This document shows, piece after piece, positions 16,500-25,460 of a stretch of 64,000 nt of DNA (its first letter is position 1; the number at the start of each line of letters is the position of its first letter). The notes under the pieces are model-generated. The model made no database searches, was not told where the DNA came from, and was given only the letters and a program-made list of their open reading frames with translations. The position numbers were made by a program, and so were the translations under genes. This DNA comes from Gammaproteobacteria bacterium (lineage in GTDB: Bacteria > Pseudomonadota > Gammaproteobacteria > Pseudomonadales > Pseudomonadaceae), in assembly GCA_903970465.1 (NCBI GenBank), contig CAJCIO010000018.1, forward strand, positions 1 through 64,000, in the 5' to 3' direction.

Positions 16500-17423
16500 A
16501 TGCGCGAAATCACCATCGGCGGCGCTCAATTGGGCGCCATCCAGAAGACCGACTCCAGGGCCTCAGTGGTCCAGCGCATGCTGGTGCTCCTAGAGCAGGC
16601 GCGCCAACAAGGGTGCGAACTGGTGGTGTTTCCGGAGCTGGCGCTGACGACGTTTTTCCCGCGCTGGTTCATGCCCGATCAGGCGGAAGTCGACACTTGG
16701 TTCGAAGCCGAGATGCCCAGCGAGGCGACCCGTCCGTTGTTCGATTTTTCCCGGGAGCATGGCATCGCCATCTCGTTTGGCTACGCCGAGCTGACGCCCG
16801 AAGGGCAGCACTTCAACACTTCGATCATCACCGATCGGCAAGGCAACATCGTCGGCAAGTACCGCAAAGTGCACTTGCCGGGGCACGTCGAATTCGACAC
16901 TGCGCGAGATTTTCAACACCTGGAAAAACGCTATTTTCTGCCCGGCGATTTGGGCTTCCCGACCTGGGAAAGCCAAGGCGCCGTGATGGGCATGTGCATC
17001 TGCAATGACCGGCGCTGGCCGGAGACTTATCGGGTCATGGGCCTGCAAGGGGTCGAGCTGATCACCTTGGGCTACAACACGCCGTCGATCAATTCGCAAA
17101 AGCGTGGCGAAGGTGAAGAGCACCGGCTGTTCCATTCCGAGCTGTGCATGCAGGCCGGTGCTTATCAGAATGCGACCTGGGTGGTCGGCGTGGCCAAGGC
17201 CGGGGTCGAGGACGGTTTTCCGTTGATGGGCGGCAGCGTGATTGTCGACCCCAATGGTTTCGTGGTGGCCAGGGCGCAAGGGCAGGGCGATGAACTGATC
17301 GTGCATGCCTGCGACATGGACCTGTGCAACTTCGGCAAAACCACGATCTTCGATTTCGCCCGCCACCGGCGCATCGAACACTACGGCATCATTACCCGTC
17401 AGACGGGCGTGCAACGCCCCTGA
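16500..17423 (+). CDS. N-carbamoyl-D-amino acid hydrolase
   Basis: A 307-residue nitrilase-superfamily enzyme that hydrolyses N-carbamoyl-D-amino acids to D-amino acid, CO2 and ammonia. The catalytic triad is intact: E46 (VVFPELALTTFFPRW), K123 (GKYRKVHLPGH) and C168 (MCICNDRRWPETYRVMGL). These segments and QHLEKRYF match the Agrobacterium D-carbamoylase closely, including its length of about 304. ATG 16500 follows GGGGAGGAAA. It is the first structural gene of the operon. No hydantoinase gene is present, so the substrate would have to be imported or made elsewhere. Confidence 0.92.
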   Translation: MREITIGGAQLGAIQKTDSRASVVQRMLVLLEQARQQGCELVVFPELALTTFFPRWFMPDQAEVDTWFEAEMPSEATRPLFDFSREHGIAISFGYAELTPEGQHFNTSIITDRQGNIVGKYRKVHLPGHVEFDTARDFQHLEKRYFLPGDLGFPTWESQGAVMGMCICNDRRWPETYRVMGLQGVELITLGYNTPSINSQKRGEGEEHRLFHSELCMQAGAYQNATWVVGVAKAGVEDGFPLMGGSVIVDPNGFVVARAQGQGDELIVHACDMDLCNFGKTTIFDFARHRRIEHYGIITRQTGVQRP

Positions 17424-17439
17424 ACCGGAGAGACCCGCT

Positions 17440-18294
17440 ATGCGCAGCCTGTACTTGAATGGGGCGTTCGTCCCCGAAGACGAAGCGAAGATTTCGGTCT
17501 TCGATCGCGGCTTCATGTTCGCCGATGCGATCTATGAAGTGACCGCAGTGCTGCACGGCAAGTTGGTGGACTTCGATCTGCATCTGGCGCGCCTGGCGCG
17601 GTCACTGGCAGAGATGGCGCTGGTGCTGCCGATCGACAACGCGCAACTGTTGGCGATCCATCGCGAGCTGATCGAACGCAACGCTTTGCATGAAGGCCTG
17701 GTGTACCTGCAGGTCAGCCGTGGTACCGAAGACCGCAACTTCCTCTATCCACCGGCCGGTAGCCCGCCGACGGTGGTGCTCTATACCCAGGCCAAAGTGG
17801 TGCTCGAAAGCCCCCTGGCCAAACGGGGCATGAACATCATCGGCCTGCCCGACTTGCGCTGGGGCCGCAGCGATATCAAGACCACCCAGTTGCTCTACGC
17901 CTGCATGGCCAAGGAACAGGCCAAGGCCCAAGGCGCGGACGATGCCTGGTTGGTGAAGGACGGCTTCGTCACGGAGGGCACTTCCAACAACGCCTTTATC
18001 ATTACCCACGACGGCGCAGTGGTAACGCGCGAGCTGTCCCGCGCCTTGTTGCCCGGCATCACCCGTGGCGCATTGATCACGCTGGTCAAAGAGCACGACC
18101 TGCGCCTTGAGGAGCGCGCCTACACGCTTGCAGAGGCGCAAAACGCCGCCGAGGCGTTCATCACCTCGAGCACGTCATTCGTCTATCCGGTGGTGACCAT
18201 CGACGGTCAGTCCGTGGCTGATGGCAAACCTGGTGTGCTGACCCAACGACTGCGCCAGCTGTATATCGACCATGCGCTTGCGGTGATCGCCTGA
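17440..18294 (+). CDS. dat: D-amino acid transaminase
   Basis: A 284-residue fold-type IV PLP enzyme that interconverts D-amino acids and 2-oxo acids. The PLP lysine is K147 (RSDIKTTQLL). FDRGFMFADAIYEV at residues 21-34 and EGTSNNAFI after the lysine fit D-amino acid aminotransferases rather than branched-chain ones. The length is the same as Bacillus DAT (about 282). The ATG follows CCGGAGAG and lies 16 bases after the carbamoylase gene, indicating cotranscription. It would deaminate the D-amino acids released by the two deblocking enzymes of the locus. Confidence 0.9.
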   Translation: MRSLYLNGAFVPEDEAKISVFDRGFMFADAIYEVTAVLHGKLVDFDLHLARLARSLAEMALVLPIDNAQLLAIHRELIERNALHEGLVYLQVSRGTEDRNFLYPPAGSPPTVVLYTQAKVVLESPLAKRGMNIIGLPDLRWGRSDIKTTQLLYACMAKEQAKAQGADDAWLVKDGFVTEGTSNNAFIITHDGAVVTRELSRALLPGITRGALITLVKEHDLRLEERAYTLAEAQNAAEAFITSSTSFVYPVVTIDGQSVADGKPGVLTQRLRQLYIDHALAVIA

Positions 18295-18409
18295 TCATCC
18301 TTCGCCACCGCCCAGGCGTGCACAGAGACGCCGGGCCTTGCCACCGATTTGTGCATCAAACAGCAAGACTGCCGACACCGACCCTAGCCCTTTGCAAGGA
18401 ATGTTGAGC

Positions 18410-20008
18410 ATGCAAGCACGTCAATCCCGCTCCCTGATCGCCAAGCTGTTGTTACCCCTCGGCCTGGCCGCCGCCCTCACTGCGCCGTTCGCCCTGGCTG
18501 CGGAAAAAACCCTGCACGTGGTGATGTCCTCCTCCTTGCGCGTGCTCGATCCCATCGCCACCACGGCGCAGATCACCCGCAACCATGCCTACATGATCTA
18601 CGACACCTTGATCGGCATGGACGAGCATTTCACCCCGCAGCCGCAAATGGCCGACTGGACCGTCTCGGCGGATGGCCTGACCTACACTTTCACGCTGCGT
18701 AACGGCCTGCTGTGGCATGACGGCAAAGCGGTGACCGCCACTGATTGCGTGGCCTCGCTCAAGCGCTGGGCGCACTTCGATGTCGGTGGCCAATTGATGA
18801 TGAAGTACACCTCAAGCATCGTCGCCACTAACGACAAGACCCTCACCCTGACGCTCTCCAAACCCTTCGGTTATGTCTTGCAGTTGCTCGCCAAACCATC
18901 GTCCGTGGCGGCGTTCATGATGCCCGAGCGTGTCGCCAACATCCCGGATGGCCAGACCATCACCGACTACACCGGTTCGGGTCCCTATGTGTTCGTGGCC
19001 AAGAAGTTCGACCCCGGTAACCGCGTCGTCTACGAAAAATTCAAGCAGTACGTGCCGCGCAAGGAACCGGCCAGCGGTACGGCGGGCGGCAAGGTGGTCA
19101 AGGTCGATCGGGTCGAGTGGATCAACATGCCCGACCGCATGACCGCGATCAACGCGCTGTCCTCCGGCGATGTGGATTTCATCGAGCAATTGCCCATCGA
19201 TCTGCTGCCGATGGTACAGGCCGATCCGAACCTCAAGACCGGCGTGTTGAGCAAGTTGGGCAACATGACCGGCGGGCGGATGAACTTCCTGTATCCACCG
19301 TTCAACAACCCCGACATTCGGCGCGCGGCCTTGCTGGCGCTGAACCAGAAGGACGTCCTCGATGCGCTGGTCGGCAACCCTGAGTACTACCGCCAGTGCG
19401 CGTCGGTATTCGGTTGCGGCACCCCGCTGGAAACCCAGGCGGGCGGCGAATCGCTGACCAGCGGCGGCAACCTTGAGGCGGCCCGCGCGCTGCTGAAAAA
19501 GGCTGGCTACGACGGCACCCCCGTGGTGATCATGCAGCCCACCGACGTACCGAGCCAGGCGCCGCAACCGGTGGTCGCGGCCCAGGCGTTGCGCAAGGCC
19601 GGCTTCGTCGTCGATCTGCAACCCATGGACTGGCAGACGTTGATCTCGCGTCGTGCCAACCAGAATCCGCCCGCCCAGGGTGGCTGGAATCTGTTCTTCA
19701 CCTATTGGAACGCCGAGACCATCTGGAACCCGGTGGTCAATCCAATGCTCGACGGTGGCGGGCAGAAGGGCGCGTGGTTCGGCTGGCCGACCGATGCGCA
19801 GATGAACCAGCTGCGGGTCGATTTCGTGACCGCCACCGATTCGGCTAAACAGAAGGCCATCGCCGTCGAAATCCAGCAGCGCGCCATGGATCAGGTGAGC
19901 TATATCCCGCTGGGTCAGTACAACGATGTCGCCGCCTGGAACAACCACGTCAGCCACTGGGTGGCGGGACCGTCCACGGTGTTCTGGAACGTCGAGAAAA
20001 CCGACTGA
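18410..20008 (+). CDS. Peptide-type ABC transporter substrate-binding protein (SBP family 5)
   Basis: A 532-residue periplasmic binding protein. The signal peptide spans about residues 1-32 and ends in FALAAE. The mature protein has LHVVMSSSLRVLDPIATT at its start and GLTYTFTLRNGLLWHDGKAV, the SBP_bac_5 signature of dipeptide and oligopeptide binding proteins. ATG 18410 is chosen with AAGGA 9 bases upstream; ATG 18401 overlaps that site. It begins the importer block of two permeases and a double ATPase. The gene context suggests that it binds N-acyl or N-carbamoyl D-amino acids or D-peptides. Confidence 0.9.
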   Translation: MQARQSRSLIAKLLLPLGLAAALTAPFALAAEKTLHVVMSSSLRVLDPIATTAQITRNHAYMIYDTLIGMDEHFTPQPQMADWTVSADGLTYTFTLRNGLLWHDGKAVTATDCVASLKRWAHFDVGGQLMMKYTSSIVATNDKTLTLTLSKPFGYVLQLLAKPSSVAAFMMPERVANIPDGQTITDYTGSGPYVFVAKKFDPGNRVVYEKFKQYVPRKEPASGTAGGKVVKVDRVEWINMPDRMTAINALSSGDVDFIEQLPIDLLPMVQADPNLKTGVLSKLGNMTGGRMNFLYPPFNNPDIRRAALLALNQKDVLDALVGNPEYYRQCASVFGCGTPLETQAGGESLTSGGNLEAARALLKKAGYDGTPVVIMQPTDVPSQAPQPVVAAQALRKAGFVVDLQPMDWQTLISRRANQNPPAQGGWNLFFTYWNAETIWNPVVNPMLDGGGQKGAWFGWPTDAQMNQLRVDFVTATDSAKQKAIAVEIQQRAMDQVSYIPLGQYNDVAAWNNHVSHWVAGPSTVFWNVEKTD

Positions 20009-20043
20009 TTGCTGCATCACGCTTGTTGCGTTCGGAGGCTTCG

Positions 20044-20985
20044 ATGCTGGGTTATTTTTTTCGACGTGTGCTGGCGGCAGTCCCGGTGATGCTGGTGGTC
20101 GCACTGTTCGTGTTCCTGCTGCTGCGCCTGTCGCCCGGCGATCCTGCGGCGATCATCGCCGGTGACATGGCCAGCCCCGAGCAACTGGCGGCCATCCGCC
20201 AGAACCTCGGCCTCGACCAGCCGCTGTACCGGCAGTTTTTCGTGTGGATCTGGCAGTTGCTGCACGGTGATTTCAGCACCTCGCTGATGGCCCATACACC
20301 AGTGCTGAACATGATCGGCCAGCGCCTGGAGCCGACGCTGAGTCTGGCCTTGGTGTCGATGCTGTTTACCCTCCTTGTCTCGGTACCGCTGGGCGTGTTG
20401 GCGGCCTGGAAACACGGCAGCTGGATCGACAACCTGGTGATGTCGACCTCGGTGCTGGGCTTTTCCATTCCGGTGTTCGTGATTGGCTACGTGCTGATCA
20501 CGGTGTTCGCCCTGGACCTCAAGTGGTTGCCGGTACAAGGCTTTCGCAGCCTGGGCGATGGCCTGGTGCCGTTCGCGCAACGGATCGTGTTGCCGGCCCT
20601 GACCTTGTCCTCGGTCTACGTGGCGCTGGTGGCACGCATGACGCGCGCGAGCATGCTCGAAGTGCTCGGTGAAGATTACATCCGCACCGCCCGCGCCAAG
20701 GGCCTGAACGAGGTGCACGTGTTGTTTCGCCACGCGCTGCGCAACGCGATGATCCCGATCCTCACGGTCATCGGCACCGGCTTTGCGCTGATGATTTCCG
20801 GGGTGGTGGTCACCGAAAGCGTCTTCAATATTCCAGGCTTGGGCCGGCTGATTGTCGACGCCGTGCTGGCCCGCGACTATCCCGTGATTCAAGGCATGAT
20901 CCTGCTGACCAGCGGTGTGTATGTCGTCATCAATCTGCTGATCGACCTGTCGTACGCGGTCAGTGATCCGCGCATCCGTTACTGA
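20044..20985 (+). CDS. ABC transporter permease, DppB/OppB type
   Basis: A 313-residue inner-membrane permease with six hydrophobic segments. The N-terminal segment MLGYFFRRVLAAVPVMLVV and LRLSPGDPA are typical of the first permease of peptide importers. The ATPase-contact loop is EDYIRTARAKGLNEVHVLFRH. GGAGG lies 5 bases before ATG 20044. It lies 35 bases after the binding protein gene and forms a pair with the next permease. Confidence 0.92.
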   Translation: MLGYFFRRVLAAVPVMLVVALFVFLLLRLSPGDPAAIIAGDMASPEQLAAIRQNLGLDQPLYRQFFVWIWQLLHGDFSTSLMAHTPVLNMIGQRLEPTLSLALVSMLFTLLVSVPLGVLAAWKHGSWIDNLVMSTSVLGFSIPVFVIGYVLITVFALDLKWLPVQGFRSLGDGLVPFAQRIVLPALTLSSVYVALVARMTRASMLEVLGEDYIRTARAKGLNEVHVLFRHALRNAMIPILTVIGTGFALMISGVVVTESVFNIPGLGRLIVDAVLARDYPVIQGMILLTSGVYVVINLLIDLSYAVSDPRIRY

Positions 20986-20995
20986 GGACAAGGCC

Positions 20996-21871
20996 ATGAG
21001 CAAACCCGATTCCCTGAGCCTGCCAGCACCCAGGCGTCGCCTGATCATCTTGCCGCGCATGCCGTGGACTTCGGCGCTGGCTCTGGTGGTGCTGGTGCTG
21101 ATTATCGCCATGGCGGTCTTTGCGCCCTGGATCGCCAACCACGACCCCATCGCCTTGGCGCCAGCCATGCGCCTCAAACCGCCCAGTGCCGAGTTCTGGC
21201 TGGGCACCGACGCCTATGGTCGCGATCTGTTTTCGCGCATCGTCTTTGGTGCACGCATCTCGCTCACCGTGGGCGTCGGCGTCACTGTGCTGAGTATCCT
21301 CATCGGCCTGCCTCTGGGGCTGATCGCCGGTTATTTCCGCGGCCTGGACGCGTTGTTGATGCGGATCATGGACGGCCTTATGGCGATCCCCGGGATCTTG
21401 CTGGCGATCGCCATCGTGTCCCTCAGCAGCGCCGGGATCTGGACGGTAATGATCGCCATCATGGTGCCGGAGATTCCGCAAGTGGTGCGCCTGGTGCGCG
21501 CGCGGGTGCTGTCGACGCGTGAAGAGCCCTACGTCGAGGCCGCCATGTTGATGGGCACCTCGGCCTTCAAGATCCTCACTCGCCACCTGATGCCTGACAC
21601 GCTGGCGCCGCTGATCGTGCAGGGCACTTACATCTGCGCCTCGGCGATCCTCACCGAGTCGATCCTGTCGTTTCTGGGCGCAGGCATCGGCACCGAAATC
21701 CCCACCTGGGGCAACATCATTGCCGAGGGCCGGGTGTACTTCCAGCTCAAGCCCTCGCTGGTGCTGTGGGCCGGGCTGGCGCTGTCGTTGTGCATCCTGT
21801 CGATCAACCTGCTGGGCGACGCCGCACGGGATGCGCTCGACCCTCGCATGCAGCAGAGGGGCAAGGCATGA
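20996..21871 (+). CDS. ABC transporter permease, DppC/OppC type
   Basis: A 291-residue second inner-membrane permease. It has the N-terminal membrane anchor, then FWLGTDAYGRDLFSRIVFGAR, the landmark of DppC-type permeases, and the coupling loop REEPYVEAAMLMGTSAFKIL. The start follows AGGACAAGG. Its stop overlaps the start of the ATPase gene (ATGA), which indicates translational coupling. It would form the membrane channel with the preceding permease. Confidence 0.92.
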   Translation: MSKPDSLSLPAPRRRLIILPRMPWTSALALVVLVLIIAMAVFAPWIANHDPIALAPAMRLKPPSAEFWLGTDAYGRDLFSRIVFGARISLTVGVGVTVLSILIGLPLGLIAGYFRGLDALLMRIMDGLMAIPGILLAIAIVSLSSAGIWTVMIAIMVPEIPQVVRLVRARVLSTREEPYVEAAMLMGTSAFKILTRHLMPDTLAPLIVQGTYICASAILTESILSFLGAGIGTEIPTWGNIIAEGRVYFQLKPSLVLWAGLALSLCILSINLLGDAARDALDPRMQQRGKA

Positions 21872-23511
21872 GCGATCAGTTCAGCGACACCCTGCGGGTC
21901 GAAAGTCTCTGTGTGAACAGCGCCGACGGCACGCCGATCCTCCAGGACATTTCATTCCATATCCGTGCCGGCGAAACCCTGTGTCTGGTAGGCGAGAGCG
22001 GTTCGGGCAAGTCGGTGACGTCACTGACCACCCTCGGCCTGTTGCCCAAGGGCGCGCTGAGCGCTGCTAGCGGGCGGATCCTGCTGGACGGCGAAGACGT
22101 GCTGCAGGTCAGCAATGCTCGGCTCAAGGCACTGCGCGGCAGCCGCATGGCGATGATCTTTCAGGAGCCGATGACAGCCCTCAATCCGGTCCTCGGCGTG
22201 GGGCGGCAGATCGACGAAGTGCTGCAGACCCACACCGCGCTGAGCGCCGCCGAGCGTCGCGTGCAGGTGATGAATGCGCTGACCCAGGTGCACCTACCGG
22301 ACATCGAGCGCATCTACGCGGCCTATCCGCACCAGCTCAGTGGCGGCCAGCGCCAGCGGATCATGATCGCCATGGCGCTGGTCCTCGAGCCACGCTTGCT
22401 GATCGCCGACGAGCCGACCACGGCGCTGGACGTCACTACGCAGCAGCAGATCCTCAAGCTGATCCGCGAGCTGCAGCAAAAACACGGTACGGCGGTGCTG
22501 TTCATCACCCATGACATGGGCGTGGTGGTGGACATCGCCGACCGCGTGTGCGTGATGCGCCAGGGCCGTATCGTCGAGTCCGGCAACGTGGCCGACGTAC
22601 TCTCCAAGCCCCGTGAGGACTACACCAAAGCCCTGCTGGCGGCGGTACCGGGCCTGGCACCGCGTGCGGCGCGCAGCGCGGTCAACAGCCAGCAAGTGGT
22701 GCTCGACGTCAGCGAACTGGGCAAGGTCTATCCGCCAGCAGGGGGTGCGTGGCACTGGTTCGGCAAGCCCCGTGAAGGGACTCGGGCAGTGCATGAGGTG
22801 TCCTTCACCCTCAAGCGTGGCCGCACCCTGGGCATCGTCGGCGAGAGCGGCTCGGGCAAATCCACCGTGGCGCGCTGCGTGATGCGCCTGCTGGCACCGA
22901 CCCATGGCGCAATCCGCGTCACCGGCAAGGATATTTCCGAGTTGTCGCCGCATAGCCTCAAGCCCCATCGCAAGCGCATCCAGATGATCTTCCAGGACCC
23001 CAATCGCTCGCTCAATCCACGCCTGAGCATCGGCAGGAGTCTGGTCGAGGGGCCGATGAACCATGGTGTCTCCTTCGCGCAGGCCTGGGCGAGCGCTCAG
23101 CAATTGCTGGAGCTGGTGGGGCTGCCCGCCGACGCCATCGAGCGCTTTCCACATCAGTTTTCCGGTGGTCAGCGCCAGCGCATCGCTATTGCCCGCGCCC
23201 TGGCCATGGAGCCGGACGTGATCGTCGCCGACGAGGCTGTTTCGGCGCTCGACGTCTCGGTGCAGGCGCAAGTGCTGGAGTTGCTGCAAGCCATTCAACA
23301 GCGCATGGGTGTGGCCATTCTGTTCATCACCCACGACCTGCGCGTTGCCGCGCAATTGTGCGACGACGTGCTGGTCATGCACCGCGGGCAGGTCATCGAG
23401 TACGGCCCGGCGGCGGCTGTACTTGGCGATCCGCAGCAGCCCTATACCCAGCAGTTGATGGATGCGGTGCCCGGCAAGGGCTGGGATTTTGCAGCAGGCC
23501 AGAGGATTTGA
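21868..23511 (+). CDS. ABC transporter double ATPase (DppD-DppF fusion type)
   Basis: A 547-residue cytoplasmic ATPase with two complete nucleotide-binding domains in one chain. Each has a Walker A (GESGSGKS near residues 45 and 325). The signatures are [12 protein letters not shown] and [12 protein letters not shown], and the Walker B sites are LLIADEPT and VIVADEAVS. In the second Walker B region the usual DEPTS reads DEAVS, which keeps the catalytic glutamate. The C-terminal oligopeptide-transporter extension [12 protein letters not shown] is present after the second domain. The start overlaps the preceding stop by 4 bases, and the D-aminoacylase gene starts 2 bases after its stop. Confidence 0.93.
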   Translation: MSDQFSDTLRVESLCVNSADGTPILQDISFHIRAGETLCLVGESGSGKSVTSLTTLGLLPKGALSAASGRILLDGEDVLQVSNARLKALRGSRMAMIFQEPMTALNPVLGVGRQIDEVLQTHTALSAAERRVQVMNALTQVHLPDIERIYAAYPHQLSGGQRQRIMIAMALVLEPRLLIADEPTTALDVTTQQQILKLIRELQQKHGTAVLFITHDMGVVVDIADRVCVMRQGRIVESGNVADVLSKPREDYTKALLAAVPGLAPRAARSAVNSQQVVLDVSELGKVYPPAGGAWHWFGKPREGTRAVHEVSFTLKRGRTLGIVGESGSGKSTVARCVMRLLAPTHGAIRVTGKDISELSPHSLKPHRKRIQMIFQDPNRSLNPRLSIGRSLVEGPMNHGVSFAQAWASAQQLLELVGLPADAIERFPHQFSGGQRQRIAIARALAMEPDVIVADEAVSALDVSVQAQVLELLQAIQQRMGVAILFITHDLRVAAQLCDDVLVMHRGQVIEYGPAAAVLGDPQQPYTQQLMDAVPGKGWDFAAGQRI

Positions 23512-23513
23512 GC

Positions 23514-24962
23514 ATGACGTTCGATTTGCTGTTTCGCGCCGTGACGATCGTCGACGGCACTGGTGCCGCACCCTATGTCGCCGACCTGGCCACTCAGGGT
23601 GATCGCATCGTGGCCCTTGGCGATCTGAGCGGCTATCACGCGCAACGGATCATCGATGGCAACGGACGCTGCCTGATGCCGGGTTTTATCGACGTGCACA
23701 CCCACGACGACACCCATGTGATTCGCAACCCCGAGATGCTCGCCAAGATCTCTCAGGGGGTAACCACGGTGATCGTCGGCAACTGCGGCATCAGCGCTTC
23801 CCCGGTGACCTTGCGCGGTGCTCCCCCTGACCCGATGAATCTGCTGGGCACTCGGGAGGCGTTCGTCTATCCGACTTTCCAGAGTTACATCGATGCGGTC
23901 GAACAGGCCGTGCCGAGCGTCAATGTCGCCGCCTTGATCGGCCACACCGCACTGCGCTCCAACGTCATGGCGCAATTGGATCGAGCCGCGTATGACAACG
24001 AGCTGCACGCTATGTGCCTGGCGCTCGAAGCGGCACTGGATGCCGGGGCCATCGGGCTCAGTTCCGGGCTGGCCTACACCAACGCCAAACAGGCGCCCAT
24101 GGCGGAGATGCAGGCGCTGGTGGATATCATCGGTGCGTACGGTGCGCTCTATACCACGCACATGCGCAACGAGCACGATGGCTTGCTCGACTCGCTACAG
24201 GAATCGTTCACCACGGCGCGCAACGCGGGCGCGGACCTGGTGATTTCCCACCTCAAATGCGCCGGCGCCGGTAATTGGGGCCGGGCGCCCTTGGCCCTCG
24301 CCGCACTGGAGAACGCCGCCAGCCATCAGTCCTGCAACTGCGATTGTTATCCCTATGCGGCCAGCTCGACCACGCTGGATGCCTGGCGTGTCGACGGGCA
24401 GATGGAAATTCTCATCACCTGGTCCGAGCCGCACCCGGAGATGGCTCGCCAGACCCTCAAGGACATCGCCGAGCAGTGGGGCGTATCGCAGTGGCAGGCC
24501 ACCGAGCGGCTGCGCCCGGCCGGCGCCATCTACCACATGATGAGCGAAGACGATGTGCGCAGGATTCTTGCCCATCCGCTGTCGATGGTTGGCTCCGACG
24601 GCCTGCCCAATGACCCTAATCCGCACCCGCGCTTGTGGGGCACTTTCCCTCGGGTGCTGGCGCATTATTGCCGGGACTTGAAGCTGTTCGATCTGGCCGA
24701 AGCGGTGCGCAAGATGACCGGGCTGTCGGCCGCACGCTTTCGCCTGCAAGACCGTGGCGTGCTGCGTGAGGGCGCCTTCGCCGACTTGACGTTGGTGGAC
24801 ATGCAGCGCATCGAGGACATCGCCACCTACAACGATCCGTGCCGTCAGGCGCCGGGCATCGACCTGGTGGTGGTCAACGGCGTGGTCAGCTATGAAGACG
24901 GCCGGGTGCAGGGGCGCCAGGGGCGCTTGCTCAAGCGCCAGCCTGTCGCGTTGGCGGGTTAG
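23514..24962 (+). CDS. D-aminoacylase (N-acyl-D-amino acid deacylase)
   Basis: A 482-residue amidohydrolase-superfamily enzyme that removes the acyl group from N-acyl-D-amino acids. Metal ligands typical of the Alcaligenes D-aminoacylase are visible: H62 and H64 (GFIDVHTHDD), C91 (VGNCGIS), the histidine in VISHLKCAG and the aspartate in MVGSDGLP. The length fits the family (about 480). ATG 23514 lies 2 bases after the ATPase stop, so it belongs to the operon. Together with the carbamoylase it gives a second way to unblock imported D-amino acids. Its 3' end overlaps the convergent ridA-like gene by 4 bases. Confidence 0.92.
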   Translation: MTFDLLFRAVTIVDGTGAAPYVADLATQGDRIVALGDLSGYHAQRIIDGNGRCLMPGFIDVHTHDDTHVIRNPEMLAKISQGVTTVIVGNCGISASPVTLRGAPPDPMNLLGTREAFVYPTFQSYIDAVEQAVPSVNVAALIGHTALRSNVMAQLDRAAYDNELHAMCLALEAALDAGAIGLSSGLAYTNAKQAPMAEMQALVDIIGAYGALYTTHMRNEHDGLLDSLQESFTTARNAGADLVISHLKCAGAGNWGRAPLALAALENAASHQSCNCDCYPYAASSTTLDAWRVDGQMEILITWSEPHPEMARQTLKDIAEQWGVSQWQATERLRPAGAIYHMMSEDDVRRILAHPLSMVGSDGLPNDPNPHPRLWGTFPRVLAHYCRDLKLFDLAEAVRKMTGLSAARFRLQDRGVLREGAFADLTLVDMQRIEDIATYNDPCRQAPGIDLVVVNGVVSYEDGRVQGRQGRLLKRQPVALAG

Positions 24963-25315
24963 ACCCCGGTGGCAGCGGTCAGCATGATCTCGACCAACAC
25001 GTCCGGCGAGGCCAGGTCGGCCTGGATAGTCGCACGGGCCGGCGCGGCGCCTTCGGGCAGCCACTCGCTCCAGACTTCATTCATGGCAGCGAAGTCGGCG
25101 GTGATGTCCTTGAGCCAGATCTGCGCGCTCAGCAAGCGGGTTTTGTCGCTGCCCGACTGGGCAAGCAGGGCGTCGATCTTGGCCAGTACCTGGCGGGTCT
25201 GGCCGGCGCAATCGGCGGTGCGGTCGTCTGGCACCTGGCCTGACAACCAGGCCAGTCCACCGTGGAGGACAGCGCCGCTGAGGCGTGGATTGACGGAAAT
25301 TCTCTGGATGCTCAT
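24959..25315 (-). CDS. RidA family (YjgF/YER057c) protein
   Basis: A 118-residue cytoplasmic Rid-family protein. LSGAVLHGGLAWLSGQVPDD and ARATIQADLASPDVLVEIMLTAAT contain the arginine and C-terminal glutamate region used by active imine deaminases. Such enzymes hydrolyse reactive enamine or imine products of amino acid oxidation. AGGAG lies 5 bases before the ATG. It is divergent from the DadA-like dehydrogenase gene, 145 bases away, which would produce just such imines from D-amino acids. The subfamily (Rid2 or another) cannot be fixed by eye. Confidence 0.88.
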   Translation of the reverse strand: MSIQRISVNPRLSGAVLHGGLAWLSGQVPDDRTADCAGQTRQVLAKIDALLAQSGSDKTRLLSAQIWLKDITADFAAMNEVWSEWLPEGAAPARATIQADLASPDVLVEIMLTAATGV

Positions 25316-25460
25316 GGCAACTCCTGATGCGGGGTGGGGATGCGGTGTGGACGGACAACGCTAACCACCCTCGCTTCATATAGCCATGACTAAATCGACT
25401 GTCGGCCATAACACCTTGCTAAGGCCGCCCATCTTCAGACGTGATTCAAAGGAGAATACT